Source: DATDCV01 sp036524155 (lineage in GTDB: Bacteria > Verrucomicrobiota > Verrucomicrobiia > Limisphaerales > UBA8199). Taken from it: a stretch of DNA of 64,000 nt. The stretch is taken from assembly GCA_036524155.1 (NCBI GenBank), contig DATDCV010000506.1, positions 10,204-74,203 on the forward strand, given 5' to 3'. Position 1 is the first letter of the stretch. Every line of letters begins with the position of its first letter. The position numbers were made by a program, and so were the translations under genes. The notes beneath the pieces were generated by a model. It was given only the letters and a program-made list of their open reading frames with translations. It had not been told where the DNA came from and did not search any database. Positions 49,990 to 59,428 of this stretch are shown one piece after another.

Positions 49990-52023
49990 ATGAAAGCGTT
50001 AGACCCCGAGAGCAACATCACGCGGCTGGCATTCTTGTGTGCTCTGATCGGGATTGCCACGGAATGTAGAGCGGAGGTCCTGATCCAAGCTCACCCGAGC
50101 AGTCGTGAAGTGTACATCGGAGGCAGCACAGAGTTAAAGGTTGCCGCGGTACAGCAGGGCGGAACTGGCCTGTACTACCAATGGCAAAAAAACGCGGTGG
50201 ATGTCCCCGGAGCGACCGGATCCAGCTATACAATTTCGGCTTGGACGACAGCAAAGGAGGGCGACTACACAGTACGGGTTTCAAATGGTCAGACCAGCGT
50301 TACTAGTGAACCCGCCACGCTCAGCACGGCCGGTGCGTACACTCACAGCCGCCTCTTAACGAGTGACGCGCAATTTGCCCTGTACGGGGTTCTTTGTAAC
50401 CTGCAAACCGGGAATGGTTCTTTGAGTATTTGCCCCAGCACGCGGCCGCTCCCTTACCTTAACGTTGCGTGCTCTGGTCGGGGGACGATTGCTCGTGTTG
50501 ACGTCAACACCAGGAAGGTTGTGGGAGAGTATTACACCGCGCCGGCCAGCAGGCAGTACCACCGAGACCCATCGAGAACCACCGTGGACCTCTATGGCAA
50601 TGTTTGGACCGGAAATCGTGCTGAGTTGGGCGATCTCCCAAGTAATCCGTTTGGCTCGGTGACCAGGATTGGAATGGTCGTCGGTGGCGTCCGGGGTAAC
50701 TATGACTATATAAATCACAAGTTCACACCTGACCCCATTAACCCGAGCATCCCAGGCCACTGGCTCTCTCCCCCCTTCAAGTACAACACCTGTAAGGATC
50801 TGAACGGGGATGGCTTTTTGTACACATCTTCCGGAAAGTGGGACGGTCAGACCTGTGACGCAATTGCATGGAATCCCCCTTCGAGTATCGACGAACTGAT
50901 CCTGAACTATGTTTACACGAAGCCAAACGGCGTCCGGGCCGTCGCAGTTGACAAGAATAACAATATTTGGGTGGGAGGGTCCAGCCGTGCTTCCAGTGGA
51001 AACGACTTTCATCAGCTCATCAAGGTCTCAGGCTTGGGGGCGGATCCAGACATCTTCCTGAGCACCACAAACATCTGGGGCGACAGCAATTGGAACTGCG
51101 CTGGCGGGTACGGGGCGCTCGTTGACGGCTATGGTGTTCTCTGGTCGAGCAGATATATGGGAGGCTGGTACACCCCGGGAGGTGAAACGTTTAGATACGA
51201 TACGCAGGCGCAAACGTGGCCCCCCGCGCACCTTGGCTTACTGGACCCTTACGAGTATGGCATGACGGTAGACCCGGCGACCGGGTTTATTTGGAAGACC
51301 ACTTACGGACCTGAAGGCTGCTACTGTGGATACATCTACTGGCCGTCCGGCGATATCTGGGGATCGTTCTACCAAGGGTCCGAGTATTCGAAAGGGATCG
51401 CGATCGACAGCGTTGGAAATGTCTGGATAGCCCACTGGGATAATGGGTACGGTACAACCGTCGGGCACCTTACACGGGACGGGACGTGGATCGCGGACGT
51501 GGTGCTCAACTACCAGGGCGATACGGGGCAGGGACCGACAGGCGTTTCGATCGATTCAAACGGCAAGGTTTGGGCGGTCTGCCAGTTCTCAGATGACGCC
51601 TTCCTGATTAACCCGAACGGTACGGTTGAAGCACGCGTAGATCTTGGCGCGGGTGCTGGACCTTACAACTACAGCGACATGACCGGGTTCGTGGCCTTCA
51701 GTACGACATCGCCAAGTGGCTTTTGGGATTTTGTAATCGACACCGCCAGTGACGCCTCCGGCGTCCTTTCCCTCTCCTGGAACGGCGTTTCTCCCATAGG
51801 CACCAGCATCAAGGTCCAAGTTCGTGCTAGCAATTCGCTGTTCGGGTCTGGCGGGCTCACGGATGTGCCGTTCGTCACGGTGAGCAGCGGCGAGCCGCTA
51901 GCGGGGCGGGCTCTCGGCAGATATTTCGAGGTGCGAGTAACGCTCGCAAAGAACTTTGGAGTGGCCAGCATCCCGGTCCTAAATGACCTGACGCTGAACT
52001 GGCAGGGGAACGACTGGAAGTAG
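49990..52023 (+). CDS. Secreted protein with Ig-like domain and six-bladed propeller
   Basis: 677 residues. Signal peptide (TRLAFLCALIGIATECRA), Ig-like domain at about 30-110 (LIQAHPSSREVYIGG, LYYQWQKNAVDVPG, YTISAWTTAKEGDYTVRV). A propeller of NHL/virginiamycin-B-lyase-like blades follows at 120-560 (GIAIDSVGNVWIAHWDNG, GVSIDSNGKVWAVCQF, AVAVDKNNNIWVGGS). A C-terminal beta domain (ASGVLSLSWNG, RASNSLFGSGG) closes the protein; it is not the FYR module. A good AAAGGA ribosome-binding site precedes ATG 49990. Role unknown; surface or extracellular. Confidence 0.87.
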   Translation: MKALDPESNITRLAFLCALIGIATECRAEVLIQAHPSSREVYIGGSTELKVAAVQQGGTGLYYQWQKNAVDVPGATGSSYTISAWTTAKEGDYTVRVSNGQTSVTSEPATLSTAGAYTHSRLLTSDAQFALYGVLCNLQTGNGSLSICPSTRPLPYLNVACSGRGTIARVDVNTRKVVGEYYTAPASRQYHRDPSRTTVDLYGNVWTGNRAELGDLPSNPFGSVTRIGMVVGGVRGNYDYINHKFTPDPINPSIPGHWLSPPFKYNTCKDLNGDGFLYTSSGKWDGQTCDAIAWNPPSSIDELILNYVYTKPNGVRAVAVDKNNNIWVGGSSRASSGNDFHQLIKVSGLGADPDIFLSTTNIWGDSNWNCAGGYGALVDGYGVLWSSRYMGGWYTPGGETFRYDTQAQTWPPAHLGLLDPYEYGMTVDPATGFIWKTTYGPEGCYCGYIYWPSGDIWGSFYQGSEYSKGIAIDSVGNVWIAHWDNGYGTTVGHLTRDGTWIADVVLNYQGDTGQGPTGVSIDSNGKVWAVCQFSDDAFLINPNGTVEARVDLGAGAGPYNYSDMTGFVAFSTTSPSGFWDFVIDTASDASGVLSLSWNGVSPIGTSIKVQVRASNSLFGSGGLTDVPFVTVSSGEPLAGRALGRYFEVRVTLAKNFGVASIPVLNDLTLNWQGNDWK

Positions 52024-52115
52024 AGAGGGGGCCAATCATAGGCGAGTTCAGTTCAGCGCGCGGCGTGGAGCGTCATTCCGTCGGACCGTTATCAACGGAG
52101 CTGAGCAACGCGCGT

Positions 52116-53783
52116 TCACGGCCAGCGCACGCGGTAGAACCGCCTTGGATGATTCGTCCACTCGGGGTCGCCAAAATAGAGCGCACCGTTGGTAAGTGTG
52201 CAGTTCTGTACGGAAGCCCACACGAGATGACCTAAGTCTTCACAGGCGTCGATCACGACTGGAATGTTGACCGTTCCCCTGACATTGAACCCAAACCGGT
52301 TAGTCCGGACGCCGAAATTGATGTCGCTGGGCTGCGCCTGCGCGTTCCACAGCCTAGCTGGACTACCGCCGAACGGCAGCAGCGCCCAGCCATTGGGCGC
52401 CGTCGTGCCCCAGCCTGTGGTACCCGGCAGGAAATGCACGATTGCATCCGCGAACACGCCATCCCAGTCAACGCCGGGGGCATTACCCTCAAAAAAGACC
52501 CCCTCCAGGCTGGCGCAGCCCTCGAACCCAGCCCCGTTGATGCTTATGACGTTGCCCGGGATCGTGACGTTGGTCAGACTGGTGCAGTAAGAGAAGGCAG
52601 CATGTCCGATGTTGGTGACGCCGCTCCCAAGCCTAATACTGGTCAGGCAGGAGCACCCACTGAACGCCCACGCCTCAATTTCAGCGACACTGTTCGGAAT
52701 GGCGAGGTTAGTCAGCGCTGTGCAGTCAGCGAACGCGCCCTCCGCGATGCTGGTGAGGGCCTCAGATAAAGTGACCGCAGATATGTTGGTGCAAGAAAAG
52801 AACGCATGGGCCCCCAGCGTTGTGACGCTGTTGGGGATGCTGAGACTGCGCAAGTTGGTGCAGTAATCAAACGCATAAGCTCCTATCGTCGTGACACCCT
52901 CGGGGATGATAATGTTGGCCAGACTGCCGCAGTCGCCGAAAACAGCGTCCTCGATGCGGGTGGCGCTGTCCGGAATGCTAACCGCGACAAGGTCTGTGCA
53001 TTCGAGGAACATGCCACTGGCGATACTTATGACGCCCTGGGGGATGGTGACGTTGGTTAGGCTCCTGCAGTAGGCGAACGCTTCTTCTCCAATGCTGGTG
53101 ATGGTGTCTGGCATGGTCACGCCAGCCAGATTGAAGCACCATCCAAAAGCCTGGCTGCCGATCTGGCTCACGCTGTTCGGCAACGCGATGGTGGTCAGGC
53201 TTCGGCAATAGGAAAAGGCGCCCACGCCGACATTCGAGACGCTGCCAGGGATAACGACGTTAGTGAGGCTGGTGGCATTCGCGAACGCTCCATCGGCGAT
53301 CGTAATCACCGTGTTCGGGATGCTGCAGCTTCCGGCTTTGGCCGGCGGCCACTTGATGAGCCTGGCCTGGTCTTTGTCAAACAACACTCCGTCCGCACTG
53401 CAGTAGGAGGGGTTCAGGGGATTCACCGTTATCGAGAATAGGTCTGTGGAGCCGTAGAACGCAGCGTTTCCAATGTTCGTGACGCTGGTCGGGAAAATCA
53501 CGTTCGTCAGCCCTTTGGCGTGTGAAAACGCAAAATCAGCGACGGCCGTGACTGGCAGGCCGTTAATCGTCCCCGGGATTGCTGCCTCGCCAGGACCCTG
53601 CCAAGCCGTGATGGAGATCGTGCCGTTATTAGTTGTGTAAGTGAACTGGGCCTGTATCGTGGCTGGCACCGCCGCGCAAAGGAGAGTCAGAATGCCCGAA
53701 GCACAAGAACGGACGGTGCCTCCGATGCTGTAGGCCGATAAAAACATACGGCTGCAGCCATATCTGGCCTGGCGAGGTTTCAT
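52116..53783 (-). CDS. Secreted BspA-type leucine-rich-repeat protein
   Basis: 555 residues from ATG 53781-53783. Export signal (GILTLLCAAVPATIQAQ), then about 14 LRR_5/BspA repeats of 23 residues with the core VTNIGNAAFYGSTDL and SLTNVTIPGSV. These are extended solenoids, commonly surface adhesins. Residues 440-520 form a linker with a beta-rich domain, and the end (LYFGDPEWTNHPRRFYRVRWP split by a short loop) is a variant of the shared C-terminal module. A GTG 20 codons upstream is possible. Convergent with the gene at 49990. Confidence 0.88.
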   Translation of the reverse strand: MKPRQARYGCSRMFLSAYSIGGTVRSCASGILTLLCAAVPATIQAQFTYTTNNGTISITAWQGPGEAAIPGTINGLPVTAVADFAFSHAKGLTNVIFPTSVTNIGNAAFYGSTDLFSITVNPLNPSYCSADGVLFDKDQARLIKWPPAKAGSCSIPNTVITIADGAFANATSLTNVVIPGSVSNVGVGAFSYCRSLTTIALPNSVSQIGSQAFGWCFNLAGVTMPDTITSIGEEAFAYCRSLTNVTIPQGVISIASGMFLECTDLVAVSIPDSATRIEDAVFGDCGSLANIIIPEGVTTIGAYAFDYCTNLRSLSIPNSVTTLGAHAFFSCTNISAVTLSEALTSIAEGAFADCTALTNLAIPNSVAEIEAWAFSGCSCLTSIRLGSGVTNIGHAAFSYCTSLTNVTIPGNVISINGAGFEGCASLEGVFFEGNAPGVDWDGVFADAIVHFLPGTTGWGTTAPNGWALLPFGGSPARLWNAQAQPSDINFGVRTNRFGFNVRGTVNIPVVIDACEDLGHLVWASVQNCTLTNGALYFGDPEWTNHPRRFYRVRWP

Positions 53784-53912
53784 AGTCCAACATCCTTCGA
53801 CCGACCCTAACCCTTTGGTTGCTGGTGACACTAATTGAATCACGAATGCATAAACTATTCCAGCTCAAATTAATCTTAATTTATGGTCGCGCCGTCGCCC
53901 TCTGCGTGATTC

Positions 53913-54395
53913 TCACGCCGAACGCGTGAAAACCACGCATAAGATGTGGTCAACGATGTGTCGGTGAACGGTAATGCATGCTCCTGCGTTCGCTCGGGAA
54001 GCCAAGCTCGGTTGGTCCGGAGTGGCGATGGTCACCGCGTCCAATTCCTTCAGCGCGAGCAGTTCGTCGAACCGCGTGAATTGCCGGGGCGCCTGGCCGC
54101 TTTTGTCGAGGATGCGTTTCGCGGCGGCCTCCCGGTTCTTGCGCCAGACATCGCACACCGCCACGACCTTGACGTTCTGTTTTTCCCCCAACGCCAGTAT
54201 GTCCGCCAGCAACGCCGAGCCGCGGCCGCCCACGCCGATGCAACCGATCCGTATGGTCTCATTCGCCCCGGCCGCCGTGGTTGCCACCGCGGGGCAGGTG
54301 CCGAGCGCGACGCTGCCAAGCAGAGCATTTTTCAGAAATGTCCGGCGCGGCATGGCCGGCAAACCGATCGGAGTCTCATCGTGTTCGTTCATCAT
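53913..54395 (-). pseudogene. Truncated duplicate of the Gfo/Idh oxidoreductase
   Basis: Residues 1-126 are almost identical to the gene at 48196-49446 (PRRTFLKNALLGSVALG, IGCIGVGGRGSALLAD, ALKELDAVTIATPD). After ATPD the match stops abruptly at about 54017 and a 33-residue unrelated tail (QPSLASRANAGACITVH) runs to a stop. The catalytic half is absent. The duplicated DNA (54017-54412 versus 49070-49462) is in the same orientation. Confidence 0.85.
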
Positions 54396-54422
54396 AGAAG
54401 TGTGTTGATGTCGCGTTCCGGC

Positions 54423-55277
54423 TCAGGGGCCAAGCGGACGATAGGCCCGAACGCGATAGAATTCCGTTTGGTTGGTGACGCCGACGTTGAAGGTGGCGCT
54501 GTTGGTGCCTAGACCGAGGCCAACCAAATCCGTCCACGAATCCATCGCGCCGAGCGAGTCACGAGATTCAATGATGTAGCAGCGGGTCGGCACACTGTCC
54601 CAACGGAGGGTCATGGAATCCGGCATCATTTCGTCGCGAGCGGCGTAGGTGATTCGCAGCGCGCTATGGGCATTGGTTGGGTTGGTGCCGGCGAGGTATT
54701 CCTGCAAGTTGGATTGACCGTCGCCGTCCGCGTCGGCGTTGGGAGTGGCGTTGGTCCCGCCGAAGTATTGAATTTCCCAGGCGTCAGGCAGACCGTCGTG
54801 GTCGGCATCTATGCCCGGCGCGACCGAACTGGTTTTCACATAGGCGACGGCATTGCTCAAAGAGATCCAGCCGCAGTTCGCGCTGTAGGCGTAGCCGCTG
54901 AACTTGCCCGTGCCGATATCCACCCTTGGTGCGCCATTGGTTTCGAAACTGATCCAGCCGATGTTGGCGCCGTAGGCAAGGCCGCGCAGGTTACCGAGGC
55001 TGTCGAAGTTGACACCGAAATCGCTTCCCGAATTGTTCTGGTATTGAATGGCATTGGCTGGGATGCCGCTGCCGAGGTTGATCCAACCGAGGTTGGCCGA
55101 ATAGATATATCCGCTGCAAACGTATTCCCCGATGATCGCGCCGCTGTTGGTATCACCTCGCCAATCCGCCCAGCCGATGTTGGCGCCGTAGGAGAACCGA
55201 TTGCCGGCATCAATGGTGGTCGCGGCCCTGGCGCCGAAGCTCAACAGCAGAAGCATCCATGTGAGTCGTCGTTTCAT
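54423..55277 (-). CDS. Secreted protein with GANIGW repeats and calcium-binding-type segment
   Basis: 284 residues from ATG 55275-55277. Signal peptide (LTWMLLLLSFGARA). Five repeats of 25-40 residues share GANIGWxxx / SANLGWINLGSG / SANCGWISLS (residues 25-150). A thrombospondin-type-3-like acidic stretch follows (DADHDGLPDAWE, DADGDGQSNLQEY), typical of calcium-binding linkers. The C-terminus (CYIIESRDSLGAMDSWTD ... FYRVRAYRPLGP) is the shared module. Its ATG overlaps the stop of the upstream gene, giving a two-gene operon. Function unknown. Confidence 0.85.
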   Translation of the reverse strand: MKRRLTWMLLLLSFGARAATTIDAGNRFSYGANIGWADWRGDTNSGAIIGEYVCSGYIYSANLGWINLGSGIPANAIQYQNNSGSDFGVNFDSLGNLRGLAYGANIGWISFETNGAPRVDIGTGKFSGYAYSANCGWISLSNAVAYVKTSSVAPGIDADHDGLPDAWEIQYFGGTNATPNADADGDGQSNLQEYLAGTNPTNAHSALRITYAARDEMMPDSMTLRWDSVPTRCYIIESRDSLGAMDSWTDLVGLGLGTNSATFNVGVTNQTEFYRVRAYRPLGP

Positions 55278-55825
55278 GGCGTGCCATAGCTGCCGGTCAA
55301 GACCCACGAACTCTGAGCTGTGGCACTGGCGGAGGATTGGACGCGGACCTCCAGGCTGTGCGCTTCGCCCACCGCGACATCGAAAACGTCTCCGCCGCTC
55401 ACCCACAACGGGAACAGTAAGGTCCCGGAGCGAGTATTAGCCAGAGGATAACTGGTGGTCTGCCCCAATGGTATGTGCTGTATCATGATGCGGGAGCTAT
55501 TGGAGCTTATCTTTACCAGGTACTTGAGATAAACGATTGGACTGGGGTCGGCATAGGTGGTCACACTGATGGACTCCAGCTTCACGGTCCGGCCCGCCGC
55601 AATCGGAATCAGCTCACTCCCTAAGCCTCCCGCCGCGCTCGCATGCGCATTTGTGAACCCAGTGAATTTCTGCGCAACGCTCAGGCCCGCAAGCCTGTCC
55701 CATATGTCCTGAAGGCTCTTCATGGTGGGTCCGGGAGGGCCCGAAGGAGTGAGCGAGCCCTGACCGAAAGTCGCGACGGGGATGATGAGTACGATTAGAA
55801 GCAACAAGGCAGGTGCATTCTTCAT
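55274..55825 (-). CDS. Secreted protein of unknown function
   Basis: 183 residues. Signal peptide (APALLLLIVLIIPVATFG) followed by GSLTPSGPPGPTMKSLQD, a Pro/Gly start often seen in verrucomicrobial secreted proteins. The remainder is beta-rich (KLESISVTTYADPSPIVY, SSWVLTGSYGTP) with no catalytic motif. Ends in an ATGA overlap with the GANIGW-repeat gene, so the two are co-expressed. Role unknown. Confidence 0.75.
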   Translation of the reverse strand: MKNAPALLLLIVLIIPVATFGQGSLTPSGPPGPTMKSLQDIWDRLAGLSVAQKFTGFTNAHASAAGGLGSELIPIAAGRTVKLESISVTTYADPSPIVYLKYLVKISSNSSRIMIQHIPLGQTTSYPLANTRSGTLLFPLWVSGGDVFDVAVGEAHSLEVRVQSSASATAQSSWVLTGSYGTP

Positions 55826-55981
55826 AGGAGAGCCGAGCGTAACCTTCCCAGCGGCGTGGTGTCAACGCATCCATCGGGAGTCAGCGCACCCGGTTTTAGC
55901 CTCTGAACGCTTTGTCTTGCTGGCCTCTCGGTAGTCGGGTCCGGAGCCATCGCCGCTTCGCCGCACCGTCGTGTTGCCCGA

Positions 55982-57007
55982 TTACTTGCCAGGCGTCAGG
56001 AAGCTTTGCACCGCGTCGATGAACAGGCCAGGCCGATCGATGAACGTCATGTGTCCGCTTTTGGGCAGCACGACGAGTTTCGAGCCCCCAATCAACGCGT
56101 GCATTTGCCGGGAAAGGGACGCGTCACACTCGTCGTGGTCGCCCACGGTGATCAGCGTCGGCACTTTGATGGAGGGCAAGCGGTCCGCGTATTCGACGGA
56201 GGTCAGGTTGCCGTCGATGACGAACTCGCCGTTTGACCCCCACATCACCCGATAGACGTCCCAGGCGAAGTTTCCGAACGCGTTGGGGTCGAAATTCGCG
56301 TCGGGCCGGTTTTGGAAAAGATAGGGAAAATAGCCTTCGCCCCACGCGGCGGCCATGTAGGCTGAGGGATACCGGTTCTTCTCGTAGTCCTTCCCGTGAC
56401 CATAAAGACCCGCCGCCTCCATTTTGTTGATCCGCTCTCTCAGTTCCACGGGCATTTTGGCCTTTATGGTCCTGAAGACTCCGTTCATTTGGTCGGTGCT
56501 GTGAAAGGTGCTGCAAAGGACCAGGTGCGACAGGTGTTTCTGATGCTTCAGCGCGTAGGCCTGTGCCAGCACGCCACCAAAGGAATGCCCAAGCAGATTC
56601 ATCTTCCCGAGGTGAAGCGCCTGCCGGACGGCCTCGACGTCCTCCACCATGTTCTCGACGGTGTATCCGGCGGTGTTTTCCAGTTTGGCCGACTTGCCGC
56701 TGCCGCGCTCATCGATGAAAACCAGCCGGTTCCGTTGAGCCAACGGGACAAGGTGAGGCAGGAAATAATCGTGTGAGGCTCCAGGTCCGCCGTGAAGGAT
56801 CAGCAACGGCGGGCCGCTGCCGAAGGATTTGTAGTAGATGTAAACGCCGTGCGCACCGATATAACCTTCTTCAATTTTCAGGACCGTCGCGCGCCGTTCC
56901 GGTTTCGCGCTTTTGGGGTCAACCGACTGCCCCAGGCCCGGAACGGAAACGGCGAGAGCAACAATGCAGGCGGCCAGCAATCCAACGGTTCTGTGGTATG
57001 GGCTCAT
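55982..57007 (-). CDS. Secreted alpha/beta hydrolase, proline-iminopeptidase-like
   Basis: 341 residues from ATG 57005-57007, signal peptide (TVGLLAACIVALAVSVPG). Oxyanion motif HGGPG, nucleophile elbow GHSFGG, acid in VGDHDECDASL and catalytic His in KSGHMTFIDRPG. The HGGPG plus GxSxGG arrangement is that of S33 prolyl aminopeptidases and related esterases. It is the last gene of the minus-strand run that begins at 64000, 54 bp after the aldolase, so co-transcription is possible, though its substrate need not be a sugar. Confidence 0.88.
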   Translation of the reverse strand: MSPYHRTVGLLAACIVALAVSVPGLGQSVDPKSAKPERRATVLKIEEGYIGAHGVYIYYKSFGSGPPLLILHGGPGASHDYFLPHLVPLAQRNRLVFIDERGSGKSAKLENTAGYTVENMVEDVEAVRQALHLGKMNLLGHSFGGVLAQAYALKHQKHLSHLVLCSTFHSTDQMNGVFRTIKAKMPVELRERINKMEAAGLYGHGKDYEKNRYPSAYMAAAWGEGYFPYLFQNRPDANFDPNAFGNFAWDVYRVMWGSNGEFVIDGNLTSVEYADRLPSIKVPTLITVGDHDECDASLSRQMHALIGGSKLVVLPKSGHMTFIDRPGLFIDAVQSFLTPGK

Positions 57008-57061
57008 AGCGCGGCACGCTATCGCTGTTGTGCGCCGACAACAAGCCAAAGCCGCGCTATG

Positions 57062-57925
57062 TCAATTAATCGCCGCGGCTTTGCCTTCGGAGCCGACGGC
57101 CCGAATGATGTCCTTAATGTCTTCCTTGACCCTGTCTTTGGCGGCGCGGGCGATCCTCCACACGTGATGTTCGTGGTTGAGCGTCTGGCTCAATTCGTTG
57201 AAATAGCGGATGTAATTCATGCGCAGCCCTTCCCCGAAATTGATCTTGGTCATGCCCGCTTTAACGCTGCGGGTGATGTCGGCCAGGGAGACGCCGCAAG
57301 TGCCGTGCAGGACCAGCGGCGGCTTTACCGCGGAACGGATTTTGGAAATCAGGCCGAAATCGATGCCCGTCTGCGCTTTGAAGATGCCATGCGTGGTGCC
57401 CACCGCCACGGCGAGGAGGTCGACATCGAGTTGGGACGTGAATTCCCGGGCTTCGTCGATGGTGACGGTTGGTGCACGCTGAGCGGAGGCGTCGGAGCTC
57501 TTGATGATGTGGCCGATTTCAGCTTCGACGCTGATGCCGAGCGGCCGCACCAGGTCGATGATCTGCTGTGTGCCGCGGACATTCTCAGCGAGCGGTTTAT
57601 CGGCGTAGTCGATCATGACGTGGTTGAACCCGGCGCGGACGGCGCGCAGAATCGATTGCGGCGTTTTGCCGTGGTCGAGGGCTAGGGCCATCGGGAGGGT
57701 GGAGTCGGCGGCGAGGAACCGGATCAATTGGGCAGCGTAGTCAAAGCCGCGGTATTCCAGGTTCGGCTCGTAGCACTGGATGATGAGGGGGGATTGGAGC
57801 TCTTCGCACGCCTCGATGATGGCGCGGCCGATGTCGTAGGTGCCGCCGTTGTTGTTGAGGGCGGGGATGCCAAAGCCTTTGGCGGCCGCCTGGTCGCAGA
57901 GATCTTTTGCGTTGTAGAGTTTCAT
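57062..57925 (-). CDS. Class II fructose-bisphosphate-aldolase-family protein
   Basis: 287 residues. Landmarks of class II aldolases: PALNNNGGTYDIGRAIIE near the start, metal-binding His in LALDHGK, VGTTHGIFKAQ, and LHGTCGVS with GMTKINFGEGLR, all in the expected order. Zn-dependent reversible aldol cleavage of a ketose phosphate is the family reaction (fructose-1,6-bisphosphate, tagatose-bisphosphate or others). In this operon with an isomerase-like gene it probably serves the terminal cleavage of the same pathway. Start ATG 57923-57925. Confidence 0.92.
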   Translation of the reverse strand: MKLYNAKDLCDQAAAKGFGIPALNNNGGTYDIGRAIIEACEELQSPLIIQCYEPNLEYRGFDYAAQLIRFLAADSTLPMALALDHGKTPQSILRAVRAGFNHVMIDYADKPLAENVRGTQQIIDLVRPLGISVEAEIGHIIKSSDASAQRAPTVTIDEAREFTSQLDVDLLAVAVGTTHGIFKAQTGIDFGLISKIRSAVKPPLVLHGTCGVSLADITRSVKAGMTKINFGEGLRMNYIRYFNELSQTLNHEHHVWRIARAAKDRVKEDIKDIIRAVGSEGKAAAIN

Positions 57926-57938
57926 ATCAGATTCTGGA

Positions 57939-59423
57939 TTAGACGCGGACGGTTTCCGGTCGTGGTTCCTCCGGGGTTGCGCCTTCGATCGCCTGCCGTT
58001 CGCGGCTCAAGTCCTCGGCGATTTGCTCGAAGCGGTGCTGTGGCGGCGGAGTCAGGCAACTAACCACTATGTGGGCGATTAAACCGACCACGGTCGCGGG
58101 GATCGTTGGGTTATCCCAGGCCTTGGCGGTTGCGGGAATGAGCATCAGGCCCAGCGACACCGTCGGAGTGGTGACCAGCGCGGCGATCGCGCCCTGCCAG
58201 GTGGCCCGTTTCCAAGAACGTCCCAGGAGAATAATCACCGCCAGGCCGCTCATCGTAACGGGCAGAAACTTCACGACGAAGCCGACGATCGTTCCCGTGT
58301 AGAGCGCCAGGGCAGTGGAAATGACGAAAGCACAGGCCAGGGCCCTCCGCACAGCCACGACGGGACGCTTGGGAAAACGCCCGGTCGCCAGGGGAAAAAT
58401 GTGGCGCACAAAAAAGGTGCCAGCCGCCGCGGCGTTGCCGTTGGCGGAAGAGAAGATGGCCGAGGCGACTGAGACGACGACAAAGGCGGCCAGCCAGGGC
58501 GGCAGAACGTTCATGACCAGCCAAGGCAGCGCCTGGTCCGGTTTCGGCAGATTCGGGTTGAGCCGGTAAGTGTACATGCCCACCACGCCAACGACGGCCG
58601 AAAACACTATCACGATCACTCCGGCCGTCACCATGCTCCACTTGGCCGACCGTTCGGAGGAGGCGCTGAACATCGTCAGGCGGCGTCCCGGGTCGGCGAT
58701 GACTCCGAGCACCAGCACCAGGAGGAGACTGACCACCTTGCCGGCGCCGAAGGAATCAACTCCAAGGAACGAAAAGTAATCGGCTGGGACCGCCTGACGC
58801 AGCCCAGCCAGTCCGCCCGATCGGTCCAAGGCGGACCACATCAGACACCCGAATCCGCACAAGAGGATGATTGCCTGGAGGCAATCGGTGTAAACGACGG
58901 TCTTCAATCCACCGGGAACCGAAATCGCCGCGGTGATCAAGCCGGAAGCCAAAACGCACAACTCGGGACGCAGGCCGGTCACCACGCCGAGAACGGCGGT
59001 GCCGCCCATGATCTGAACGGTTAACCAGCACAATTGCGAGATGAACAGGCTGAGGTTGGAGAACTCGACAATGAAGCGCTTGCCGCCGTAATAGCAGGCG
59101 ATTTCCTCGCTGAGGGTCATGAACCTGTAGCGGCGCATCGAGGCGAACCCGAGCCCCGCGAGCAGCGTGCCCAGCCCCAGCCCAATTGGGTAGGCGCACC
59201 CGGCCCAGCCGTGCCGATAGGCCAGGCCGCACGCCCCAATCACGACGCCGGTGCCGATGCAGGTGCCGACGATTGTGCCCGAAAGCACCCAGTAAGGCAG
59301 GCCCCGTCCCGCAACCAGGTAGTCGGTGGCTTTCTTGACCCGGAGCATCCAGAAGACGGAGACCGCAACCATGAGGCAGGCATAAACTACCAGCCCGATG
59401 ACGATCGCGGTGCGCGTATCCAT
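57939..59423 (-). CDS. Sodium/solute symporter (SSS family) of the sugar operon
   Basis: 494 residues, about 12 helices. VKKATDYLVAGRGLPYWVLS, GTCIGTGVVIGACGLAYRHG, and FSNLSLFISQLCWLTVQI match the SSS core; SVPGGLKTVVYTDCLQAIIL and WLAAFVVVSVASAIFSSANG follow in order. A carrier importing the operon's substrate with Na+ is the natural reading. Lies 13 bp before the aldolase and 5 bp after the isomerase-like gene. Confidence 0.92.
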   Translation of the reverse strand: MDTRTAIVIGLVVYACLMVAVSVFWMLRVKKATDYLVAGRGLPYWVLSGTIVGTCIGTGVVIGACGLAYRHGWAGCAYPIGLGLGTLLAGLGFASMRRYRFMTLSEEIACYYGGKRFIVEFSNLSLFISQLCWLTVQIMGGTAVLGVVTGLRPELCVLASGLITAAISVPGGLKTVVYTDCLQAIILLCGFGCLMWSALDRSGGLAGLRQAVPADYFSFLGVDSFGAGKVVSLLLVLVLGVIADPGRRLTMFSASSERSAKWSMVTAGVIVIVFSAVVGVVGMYTYRLNPNLPKPDQALPWLVMNVLPPWLAAFVVVSVASAIFSSANGNAAAAGTFFVRHIFPLATGRFPKRPVVAVRRALACAFVISTALALYTGTIVGFVVKFLPVTMSGLAVIILLGRSWKRATWQGAIAALVTTPTVSLGLMLIPATAKAWDNPTIPATVVGLIAHIVVSCLTPPPQHRFEQIAEDLSRERQAIEGATPEEPRPETVRV

Positions 59424-59428
59424 ACGGC

